From Mycobacterium sp. DL (GTDB taxonomy: Bacteria > Actinomycetota > Actinomycetes > Mycobacteriales > Mycobacteriaceae): a stretch of 64,000 nucleotides of DNA. The DNA is taken from positions 4,278,001-4,342,000 of the forward strand of contig NZ_CP155796.1 in NCBI RefSeq assembly GCF_039729195.1. The letters run 5' to 3'. Both the position numbers and the translations under genes were made by a program. This document shows, in pieces, positions 58,166 through 64,000 of the stretch. Each line of letters begins with the position of its first letter. Position 1 is the first letter of the stretch. Below the pieces are notes generated by a model. It did no database searches. It worked only from the letters and a program-made list of their open reading frames with translations, and had not been told where the DNA came from.

Positions 58166-60322
58166 TCAGAGCTTGGTGAGATCGGTGCGCATCAGCATGA
58201 TGTTGTACTCCGACCACAGCGACAGATTCCAGTAGAGATCCGAACCGGTGCCCACGGTCGACGGTGACCAGGGATGCATCATCGGCGCATAGATCCCACC
58301 GGTCTGCTGACCCATCAGCACCGTCGCCTCCGACCATTCACCCTCGGGGGTGTCGGAGGTGCGCATGACGATGTTGTTGGACTGATCTCCGTACAGCACG
58401 ATGTACTTCTGCAGATAGTCGTTGTACTGCACCGACATCTCGCTGACGGTGTAACCGGGTTTGGTCTGGCCGCACGCTCCGCCGGACTTGCCGATGATCG
58501 CCGAGGCCGACGACGGGCTGCCCTTGACCCACCTGGCGGGACTGCTTCCGAACCAGCCCGACGATGCCTTCTTGTAGTACTCGTACTTGGACACGTCGAG
58601 GATGTCCGCCTCGGCCACCCGCGAGATGTACGCAGCGCCCTGCCGGCCGTTCGGGGTGCCGTAGGAATAGACGTAGCCGTCGTCGCCCTTGACGAACGCA
58701 GACTGCTGGAAGTTCCGGTTGCCGCTGAAAATGGAGTTGTACCGCACACTTTCGGGCGCGATGGTGAAGTTCTCACCGTTGTCCGTCGAGTAGGCGATGG
58801 CCGAGTAGTTGGTGCTCCACCGACCTGCCGAGCCCCAGTTCGACACCGACATGAAGCTGACGTACTGGGTGGCGCCGAACTCGGTGTCGGGCGTCGACAG
58901 TGAGATACCCGCGGTGGGAATGAGTGTCACCGAGTTGGGCAACCACGACGGGCGGTTGATGATCGGCCGTGCCTGCGTGGGTCCGGACAGCGGGGCACCG
59001 CCGAACATGTTGCCGTTGAACCATTCCCCGTCCGGGATGGTCATGCCGTCGGACAGGTCGTCGTCCGAACTGCGGAACAACGTGTTGTAGATCCACCTGC
59101 CGCTCATATTGGCGGAGCCGAAGCTGTCGCCGACGGCGATCAACACCTGGTTCTCGTTCCAGGGAGTGGCCGGATCGTCGGGAATTCCGTTGTCCCACAT
59201 GACACCGACGTCGGTTCCGTAGATCTGGTACCGCGCCAGCGTATTGGCCATCGTCTCGTCGTTGTAGACGTTCTTCCCGGTCACCCAGCTGACGAAGTTC
59301 GTCGAGGGGCTGACCTGAGGGTTCAGCCACGGCGAGTAGGGCACCCACGCCGCGGCGGTGGTGGCCTCGGCGGTCGTCAGGGCCAGGCTGGTGGGAGCGA
59401 CGACGCTGGCCTGGGCCGCACTGACGGTGCTGCGCGACACGAACAGGTTCTCGAGCTCGCGCCGGGCGAACGACATCAGTGCCCATAGGAACGGCGGCTG
59501 CGGGGCGCTCTCGGGGGTGGCGTCGGCTTTCTGGCGAGCCCAGTCCAGCATGCTGTTGACGACGTTCACCACCGCGGTGAACAGGTTCGGCTTCGGCGTG
59601 GACGTGGTGGGCGACGGGGTGGACAGCAGGGCTGCCACCGTCGGCGACACTGCGGCCGGGCTGGAGTTGGCCAGGGTGCCGGCGCTTGCGAACACCGCGA
59701 CCTTGGCCGGCTCCTTCGGCACCACGGCCGGGTCTCCCGAGGTCTCGACGGTTGTGGTCGTGGACTTCTCGGAAGCGGATTGCTCCGCCGCGGCGGGTTG
59801 TGATCGCTTGGTCGCGGCAGGTGTCGCCGGAGTGTCGGTGTCGGTTTGAGGGGCGGCGCCGCCGTCGGGCTGCGCCTTGGGCTCCGGTTCGGCCTCGTCG
59901 ACGGGGGCAGGGTCTTCAGGCTCCGGGTCGTCATCGGGATCGACCGCGCTCTCATCGGGAGCGGCTTCGTCGGTGTCCTCGAGTTCCGGCTCGGTGTCCT
60001 CGTCCTCGTCGGGTTCGTCATCGTCAGGCTCAGCGTCGTCCGCGTCCGCGTCCTCGTCCGCGTCCTCGTCCGCGTCCTCGTCCGCGTCGTCGTCAGACTC
60101 AGCGTCGTCGTCGGTGTCGGCGGATTCCTTGGCGTCGTCCCGTTTGCCCGATGAGGTGCGGTCCCCGGTGTCGTCGTTCGACGTTGCTGAGGTCGTCGAT
60201 TTTGACGGCGACGAATCGGTGTCGTCGGCCCACGCCACGCCTTGTCCTGCAAAGACTGCTGATCCGACGCCCAACGCGACGGCTAGACCGCCCACTCGAC
60301 CGACGTACGTTGCGGCACCCAT
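58166..60322 (-). CDS. Secreted protein with acidic low-complexity region and DUF4185 domain
   Basis: A 718-residue exported protein. A signal peptide lies at about 1-32 (GRVGGLAVALGVGSAVFAGQGVAWA), a form common in mycobacterial surface proteins. Residues of about 35-175 are Asp/Glu-rich with DEDA repeats, then a Thr/Pro/Ala-rich linker, then a C-terminal globular region (about 310-718) matching DUF4185 (NGIPDDPATPWNENQVLIAVGDSFGS). DUF4185 resembles a five-bladed propeller of unknown function. I chose the ATG at 60322 because AAGGGG precedes it; the ATG at 60370 has no ribosome-binding site. An inverted repeat upstream may be regulatory. Confidence 0.82.
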   Translation of the reverse strand: MGAATYVGRVGGLAVALGVGSAVFAGQGVAWADDTDSSPSKSTTSATSNDDTGDRTSSGKRDDAKESADTDDDAESDDDADEDADEDADEDADADDAEPDDDEPDEDEDTEPELEDTDEAAPDESAVDPDDDPEPEDPAPVDEAEPEPKAQPDGGAAPQTDTDTPATPAATKRSQPAAAEQSASEKSTTTTVETSGDPAVVPKEPAKVAVFASAGTLANSSPAAVSPTVAALLSTPSPTTSTPKPNLFTAVVNVVNSMLDWARQKADATPESAPQPPFLWALMSFARRELENLFVSRSTVSAAQASVVAPTSLALTTAEATTAAAWVPYSPWLNPQVSPSTNFVSWVTGKNVYNDETMANTLARYQIYGTDVGVMWDNGIPDDPATPWNENQVLIAVGDSFGSANMSGRWIYNTLFRSSDDDLSDGMTIPDGEWFNGNMFGGAPLSGPTQARPIINRPSWLPNSVTLIPTAGISLSTPDTEFGATQYVSFMSVSNWGSAGRWSTNYSAIAYSTDNGENFTIAPESVRYNSIFSGNRNFQQSAFVKGDDGYVYSYGTPNGRQGAAYISRVAEADILDVSKYEYYKKASSGWFGSSPARWVKGSPSSASAIIGKSGGACGQTKPGYTVSEMSVQYNDYLQKYIVLYGDQSNNIVMRTSDTPEGEWSEATVLMGQQTGGIYAPMMHPWSPSTVGTGSDLYWNLSLWSEYNIMLMRTDLTKL
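60047..60082. repeat. 3 x 12-bp tandem repeat encoding Asp/Glu-Ala units
   Basis: Three exact copies of CGCGTCCTCGTC lie head to tail within the acidic region of the DUF4185 protein gene. On the coding strand they give repeated DEDA residues. Confidence 0.85.
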
Positions 60323-60412
60323 GAAACCCCTTCGAATCCAGCCCTGTGAGACCCCCGTCGTCGTGGACATTCAATCGCATCGACGTGCGAACGGGCGGCA
60401 AAAAGTTACATC

Positions 60413-60440
60413 GTCACAGCTTTCGTATTGTTACTGTGAC
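60413..60440. promoter_or_regulatory. Inverted repeat GTCACAG-N14-CTGTGAC upstream of DUF4185 gene
   Basis: Perfect 7-bp arms at 60413-60419 and 60434-60440 lie 91-118 bases before the DUF4185 start at 60322. The AT-rich spacer and promoter-proximal location suggest a regulator site; the half-site resembles TCACAG motifs of PhoP or CRP-like proteins. Nothing else is seen in the remaining intergenic bases. Confidence 0.4.
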
Positions 60441-60497
60441 CTTTGGTTTCGAGACTTCCAGGCCGTGGGAAGTGGATTGCAGCAAACAAATCCGGGC

Positions 60498-60857
60498 CTA
60501 CTCGTCGAGTGTCTCCAGCGCCTTCTCGTAAAGTCCGACAGCCTCGGCAATGCCGTCGCCGAGCCACGCGTCGACGATGCCGACCTGGTCGGCGACGAGC
60601 TGCACACGTTGGAGCCACAGCTCAAAATCCTCGTCGCGGCGAAGCGCGTCGATCTGCTCGTCGGAACCGTGAACCAAGAAGAAGCCGCCGAGCTCGATGT
60701 TCTGCGGCTTGAGGACGACGCGGTCGAAGCGCTCGATCCGTCCCTGCTCCTGGAGGCCCGACAGGAAGTCCTGGGTCTCGATCAGCAGTGCCAGTGCCTT
60801 GCGCTCACGGCCACGTGTCGGAACTCCCCACGCCACCCACAGTCCCGCTTCGGCCAT
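60498..60857 (-). CDS. Conserved hypothetical protein (119 aa)
   Basis: A 119-residue acidic protein, MAEAGLWVAWGVPTRGRERKALALLIETQ at the start (here split only for description) and a helical C-terminus (IVDAWLGDGIAEAVGLYEKAL). I do not recognise a named family with confidence; the pattern of short strands and a DEDFELWLQ segment suggests a ferredoxin-like alpha/beta fold such as YCII or dimeric alpha-beta barrel proteins. It lies 22 bases downstream of the PE-PPE-type hydrolase and in the same direction, so the two may be co-transcribed. Function unknown. Confidence 0.7.
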   Translation of the reverse strand: MAEAGLWVAWGVPTRGRERKALALLIETQDFLSGLQEQGRIERFDRVVLKPQNIELGGFFLVHGSDEQIDALRRDEDFELWLQRVQLVADQVGIVDAWLGDGIAEAVGLYEKALETLDE

Positions 60858-60879
60858 CGATCCTCCTCGGTCGGACTGG

Positions 60880-61473
60880 TCACGGCGCGACCAAGTATGT
60901 CGTATTGCCGACGCGCGCCCGCACCTGTGCGGTGTCGATGTTCACGTCGCTGTAGTCGAGGTGGTCGATGAACCGGCCGCCGAGCAGACGCGCCTTCTTC
61001 GCCATGGTGAGCTTTTCGGCGGGCCAGCCATCTCCGTTGCACCAGCCGTCGTGGGCGCGGGCGATGTCGAGCACGGTGTACTGGGTGTCGTCCGGGGTGC
61101 GGCGCAGCGGTTCGCCGTCGAGTCCCCGCGTTCCGGTGCCGCCGAACCGGCGACGCGGGTTGCCGAGAAGGATGAATCGCAGCCGGTCGGCCGGCGCAGC
61201 GTCCGGTCGTCGCGCGTGCTGCTCGAGCCATTCGGAGACCACCTCGGCGCCCTGGCTGTGCGCGACGACATCGATCGGACCTGACGCGTTCGAGAGGGCA
61301 GATCGGAGGGCGAGATCGAGCGCCTCGACCCCCGCGGGAATGGACTTCGGCGACGCGGACTGCGGATACGTCACGATCACCCGGTCGGCCTTCGACGCGT
61401 AACCGGACAGCGCCTTGCCCACGCGGTCGGCGGTGCCGTAGTTCAGGCCGCCGAGGGTGAGGACGGTGCTCAC
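60880..61473 (-). CDS. PE-PPE-domain-type serine hydrolase
   Basis: A 197-residue alpha/beta hydrolase resembling the PE-PPE domain (PF08237-type) without a PE or PPE head. The nucleophile elbow is AHSQG near 71-75; a downstream Asp and His (LDIARAHDGWCNGD and FIDHLDYSD) could complete the triad. Such domains have esterase/cutinase-like activity, often on lipids. GTG start. No signal peptide is visible, so export is unclear. It precedes the 119-residue gene and follows the HNH gene's terminator, so it has its own promoter. Confidence 0.75.
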   Translation of the reverse strand: MSTVLTLGGLNYGTADRVGKALSGYASKADRVIVTYPQSASPKSIPAGVEALDLALRSALSNASGPIDVVAHSQGAEVVSEWLEQHARRPDAAPADRLRFILLGNPRRRFGGTGTRGLDGEPLRRTPDDTQYTVLDIARAHDGWCNGDGWPAEKLTMAKKARLLGGRFIDHLDYSDVNIDTAQVRARVGNTTYLVAP

Positions 61474-61536
61474 AGGGAGCTCACCGCTCGATCCTACCTC
61501 TGCGGCGTGTCCTGCCTACCGTTGCCGAATTGAAAA

Positions 61537-61553
61537 CTCTTGCATAGCAAGAG
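61537..61553 (-). terminator. Intrinsic terminator downstream of HNH gene
   Basis: On the minus strand CTCTTGC-TAT-GCAAGAG forms a 7-bp stem with a 3-nt loop, followed by TTTTCAATT. It lies 42 bases after the HNH stop codon. Stem plus U-tract is uncommon in mycobacteria, consistent with a transferred or phage-derived gene. Confidence 0.65.
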
Positions 61554-61594
61554 ATTCGAAGCGGATGGCCAGCCTTGCCGCTGGGATGTCGTCT

Positions 61595-62029
61595 TCAGAA
61601 GGACTGACCGTCGGCGTATCGCTGCCTGCGGTAGTGACGCCCGTTGCCGCGGTTGCGGCTCTTGTACGTCGGTAGCTGCGAGTCGCAGTTCGGGCAGATG
61701 AGCCGCAGGTTCTCCCGTCGATTGTTCTCCGGGTTGCCGTCGATGTGGTCCACCACCAGGGCGAGGGGTTGGTCCAGCCACATGCCGGTTCGGCCGCAGA
61801 TCGCACAGCAGCCCGACTGGGCGGCGGCGAGATGCAGCCGGATGTAATGCCCCTGGTGGCCGTCCATGCGGGCCTCACCGGAGTCCAGCCAACGTTGGGT
61901 AACGGCCTTGCGCCTGAACGACGCCTGACACGCGTTGCTGCAGTAGATCTTCTGGCTGCGCTTCGCGAGGGGCGAGCCACAGCCGCGACACTGTCTCACA
62001 CGGGTGACGCTACGACCTGCCTCCGACAA
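61595..62029 (-). CDS. HNH endonuclease, phage-type
   Basis: A 144-residue HNH nuclease. The N-terminal zinc knuckle CRGCGSPLAKRSQKIYCSNAC (here named by its Cys pairs) lies near 14-34, and the HNH domain is at about 75-140 with CAICG, VVDHIDGNPENNRRENLRLICPNC. Similar small HNH proteins occur in actinophages and in genomic islands. It starts 19 bases beyond the tRNA-Thr 3' end; GTG codons at 62008 and 61999 are other possible starts. It is followed by a U-tract terminator, which is atypical for the host. No integrase is nearby. Confidence 0.82.
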   Translation of the reverse strand: MSEAGRSVTRVRQCRGCGSPLAKRSQKIYCSNACQASFRRKAVTQRWLDSGEARMDGHQGHYIRLHLAAAQSGCCAICGRTGMWLDQPLALVVDHIDGNPENNRRENLRLICPNCDSQLPTYKSRNRGNGRHYRRQRYADGQSF

Positions 62030-62047
62030 CCGGCAGTCGTCGGATCC

Positions 62048-62122
62048 TGGAGCCTCCTATCGGGATTGAACCGATGACCTACGCATTACAAGTGCGTTGC
62101 TCTACCGCTGAGCTAAGGAGGC
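62048..62122 (-). tRNA. tRNA-Thr (anticodon TGT)
   Basis: On the minus strand the acceptor arm is GCCTCCT paired with AGGAGGC plus discriminator T, and CCA is encoded. The D arm is AGCTCAGC-GGTAGAGC, the anticodon arm ACGCA-CTTGTAA-TGCGT with anticodon TGT, and the T arm ATCGG-TTCAATC-CCGAT. All stems pair. Confidence 0.96.
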
Positions 62123-62132
62123 TTAAGCGGCC

Positions 62133-62879
62133 CTAGCCTATCGGCTCGTCGTCGACGTTGATAACCCGCTGCGGCGTCACCGGGCGATTGATCGGACGGG
62201 TGCGGGGGCGGCGGCCCGGAAACGGAATCCGGTCGGCGATGTTGCTCAGTGGGTTGACCACCTGACTGAGCACGATCACCGCTTCCCGCAGCGCCTCGAT
62301 GGTCGGCTCCAGCGCTTCCAGTCCGGGTGTGAGGCGGTTCAGCGTGTCCGCGACCGTCGCGAGCTGCTCGAGCGGTCCGTTGCGCGCGGTGAGCGTGTCG
62401 ACGACGCCGCCTTCGGCGAACAGTCGATCTGCCACGCCGTCCTCGGCGAGCAGCCGGTCGATCAAGCCTTCCTCGGCGAGCAGTTGGTCCACCAGCCCGC
62501 CGGGTTCGATGGCGCGCATCAGGCCGCTGTCCTCCTCGGTGAGCCGGTCGAGTGCGCCGCCGGGCGCGGTCAGCCGATCCACCACGCCCCCCGGCCTGAG
62601 CAGCCGGTCGAGTGCGCCGTCCGGGGCCAGTGCGCGCCCGAGCGGCTGATCCTCGTCCATCAACCGGGCCAGCCGGTTCGCCCGCTCCACCGCGTCGTCG
62701 ATTCCGAGCAGGTGCGCGAACGACGGACTGCCCGGTTTCACCCCGTCCTGGGGTTCGCCCAGTGTGCGGTAGGCGACGTCGACGCCGCCCTTGGCCACGC
62801 CGAGGCCAGCTTCCGCGACGGCCAGGCCGACCCTCACCGGTGTGAAAGCGAGGTCCGTCAGGGCTTTGCCGAGGTTCAT
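62133..62879 (-). CDS. Decapeptide-repeat protein divergent from phoP
   Basis: A 248-residue protein without a signal peptide. A hydrophobic N-terminal segment (about 12-30, VRVGLAVAEAGLGVA) could be a membrane-associated helix. Residues of about 83-182 consist of ten successive 10-residue units with consensus like LLAPGGVVDR (ALAPDGALDR, LLRPGGVVDR, LTAPGGALDR, LLAEEGLIDR and so on). The end is basic and proline-rich. I recognise it as a conserved mycobacterial hypothetical but know no function. It is divergent from phoP across 96 bases containing a PhoP-type direct repeat, so it may be PhoP-regulated. Confidence 0.75.
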   Translation of the reverse strand: MNLGKALTDLAFTPVRVGLAVAEAGLGVAKGGVDVAYRTLGEPQDGVKPGSPSFAHLLGIDDAVERANRLARLMDEDQPLGRALAPDGALDRLLRPGGVVDRLTAPGGALDRLTEEDSGLMRAIEPGGLVDQLLAEEGLIDRLLAEDGVADRLFAEGGVVDTLTARNGPLEQLATVADTLNRLTPGLEALEPTIEALREAVIVLSQVVNPLSNIADRIPFPGRRPRTRPINRPVTPQRVINVDDEPIG

Positions 62880-62912
62880 TTGCCCAGTCTAGGGACTCCG
62901 CCAAGAACAAAC

Positions 62913-62930
62913 TCACAGGAAGTGCACAGC
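62913..62930 (+). promoter_or_regulatory. PhoP-type direct repeat (likely autoregulation)
   Basis: TCACAGG-AAGT-GCACAGC is two 7-bp direct repeats with a 4-bp spacer, the arrangement of the M. tuberculosis PhoP box TCACAGC-N4-TCACAGC. It lies 45 bases before the phoP start. Confidence 0.7.
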
Positions 62931-62946
62931 TGGCGAGCAGGATATT

Positions 62947-62962
62947 CTCCAGCCAACTGGAG
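62947..62962 (+). promoter_or_regulatory. Hairpin masking the phoP Shine-Dalgarno
   Basis: CTCCAG-CCAA-CTGGAG pairs 6 bp around a 4-nt loop. The right arm overlaps the ribosome-binding site GGAGGAG (62959-62965) of phoP, so folding could lower translation. Confidence 0.5.
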
Positions 62963-62975
62963 GAGATTGTGGGTC

Positions 62976-63692
62976 ATGGCTATGCCCATTCCGGAGAATG
63001 TTCCCGAGGCGCGCGTACTGGTGGTCGACGATGAGGTCAACATCGTCGAGTTGCTCTCGGTGAGCCTCAAATTCCAGGGCTTCGAGGTCCACACCGCCTC
63101 CAACGGAGCCGCCGCGCTCGACAAGGCACGCGAGATCCGACCGGATGCGGTGATCCTCGACGTGATGATGCCCGGCATGGACGGCTTCGGGCTGTTGCGC
63201 CGGCTGCGGGCCGACGGTATCGACTGCCCGGCGCTGTTCCTGACGGCGCGCGACACGCTGCAGGACAAGATCGCCGGCCTGACGCTGGGCGGCGACGACT
63301 ACGTGACGAAGCCGTTCAGCCTCGAAGAGGTGGTGGCCAGGCTGCGGGTGATCCTGCGGCGTACCGGTCGGAGCCACGACGAGCCTCGGACGTCGCGGCT
63401 GACGTTCGCCGACATCGAACTCGACGAGGACACCCATGAGGTGTGGAAGGCGGGCGAGCCGGTTTCGCTGTCGCCGACCGAGTTCACGCTGCTGCGGTAC
63501 TTCATCATCAACGCGGGCACGGTGCTCTCCAAGCCGAAGATCCTCGACCACGTGTGGCGTTACGACTTCGGCGGCGACGTGAACGTCGTGGAGTCGTATG
63601 TCTCCTACCTGAGGCGCAAGGTCGACACCGGCGACAAGCGTCTGCTGCACACGCTGCGCGGGGTCGGATACGTCCTGCGGGAACCGCGGTGA
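62976..63692 (+). CDS. phoP: Two-component response regulator PhoP
   Basis: A 238-residue OmpR/PhoB-family regulator. The receiver domain (about 13-125) has acidic D18 and D19, phosphoacceptor D62 in LDVMMPGMDG, and K112 in VTKPF. The C-terminal winged-helix domain (about 140-235) contains SPTEFTLLRYF and the recognition helix VVESYVSYLRRKV. It is nearly identical to H37Rv PhoP over long stretches and controls cell-envelope lipids and stress genes. The ATG at 62976 lies 10 nt after GGAGGAG; an in-frame TTG at 62967 is too close to it. A PhoP-type box and an SD hairpin lie upstream; phoR follows after 32 bases. Confidence 0.95.
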   Translation: MAMPIPENVPEARVLVVDDEVNIVELLSVSLKFQGFEVHTASNGAAALDKAREIRPDAVILDVMMPGMDGFGLLRRLRADGIDCPALFLTARDTLQDKIAGLTLGGDDYVTKPFSLEEVVARLRVILRRTGRSHDEPRTSRLTFADIELDEDTHEVWKAGEPVSLSPTEFTLLRYFIINAGTVLSKPKILDHVWRYDFGGDVNVVESYVSYLRRKVDTGDKRLLHTLRGVGYVLREPR

Positions 63693-63724
63693 GCCGACGA
63701 GCTCCGATAAGCCGACAATAGGAG

Positions 63725-64000
63725 CGTGACTGGTCAGGTCAGGCGTCGGAAGGGGCGGGGTGTCCCGCTGCGGGTGGCGCTGGTGGCTGCCACGCTGGTG
63801 CTGGTGGCGTGCGGTCTGCTGGCCTCGGGCGTCGCGGTCACCACGATCTTGCAGCACAGCCTGATGAACCGGGTCGACGACACCCTGCTCGATGCCTCCC
63901 GGGGGTGGGCGCAGGTGCCGAGACGGCTGCCCACCACCCCCATCGACGATCCCAACCCCGCGCGTCCGCCGTCGGACTTCTACGTCCGCGGCATCGACCC
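63725..64000 (+). CDS. phoR: Sensor histidine kinase PhoR, N-terminal part (3' truncated by window)
   Basis: The first 92 residues of PhoR. A basic start is followed by a membrane helix (about 16-40, VALVAATLVLVACGLLASGVAVTTI), then the beginning of the external sensor domain (LQHSLMNRVDDTLLDASRGWAQV, PARPPSDFYVRGI). It aligns well from memory with H37Rv PhoR, which phosphorylates PhoP. The catalytic HisKA and HATPase domains lie beyond the window. GTG start 32 bases after phoP, so one operon. Confidence 0.92.

Noticed and set aside
60413..60440. PhoP box upstream of the DUF4185 gene
   Set aside because: TCACAGC is present once on each strand as an inverted repeat with 14-bp spacing, not as the direct 7-4-7 repeat of PhoP sites.

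Overview
The window is GC-rich actinobacterial DNA. Gene content and order identify a fast-growing Mycobacterium (Mycolicibacterium). It carries a KstR-type sterol-catabolism region, a complete mce4 importer operon, trehalose synthase otsA and the phoP/phoR pair, all with close counterparts to H37Rv proteins remembered from the Rv3489-Rv3531c stretch. No CRISPR array, insertion sequence or rRNA was seen. There is one tRNA gene (Thr, anticodon TGT).

Layout. 1-1.8 kb: the 3' end of a RecQ-like helicase and an IclR regulator. 1.8-8 kb: a three-gene sterol-regulon operon (Rv3531c/Rv3530c/Rv3529c-like), a membrane Ser/Thr kinase, and kshA with a coupled Cys/His-rich protein. 8-11.7 kb: an accessory block with an MFS exporter, two TetR regulators and an SDR. 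11.7-22.7 kb: side-chain genes (F420-type oxidoreductases, ltp3, ltp4, DUF35 partner, Rv3519-like, cyp142, echA19, fadD19, NMO-like). 22.7-26.1 kb: HEAT-repeat protein, ilvX, lipoprotein. 26.2-34.5 kb: one long coupled minus-strand operon, fadE26-fadE27-fadD17, continued by a second FadD, a KstD-like flavoprotein and a second KshA. 34.6-46.4 kb: fdxD and hsd4A, then yrbE4AB-mce4A-F and two Mce-associated proteins. 46.4-50 kb: otsA with a 55-residue partner, an enoyl-CoA hydratase and an SDR. 50-57.4 kb: a 13E12-family HNH protein and a molybdenum-hydroxylase (Cox-like) operon with XdhC. 57.4-62.1 kb: VanX-like peptidase, secreted DUF4185 protein, a PE-PPE-type hydrolase, an HNH endonuclease and tRNA-Thr. 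62.1-64 kb: a decapeptide-repeat protein, phoP and the start of phoR.

How it works together. Mce4 imports sterol. CYP142, FadD19/FadD17, FadE26/27, EchA19, Hsd4A and Ltp3/Ltp4 shorten the side chain, and KshA with a KstD opens the rings. KstR-type boxes (TnnAACnnGTTnnA) sit at seven promoter regions of this set plus one possible extra site. At three of them the box runs into a -10-like TAGnTT motif exactly 10 nt before a GTG start, which suggests leaderless transcripts.

The most unusual observations are: a long-hairpin repeat family at two convergent gene ends, with a probable third copy inside the MFS coding sequence; a 3 x 30-bp tandem repeat at the start of the KstD-like gene; an atypical active-site loop in the Cox-like large subunit; a perfect decapeptide-repeat protein divergent from phoP; and a PhoP-type direct repeat plus a Shine-Dalgarno hairpin before phoP. 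Comparisons with H37Rv are from memory, not from a search.
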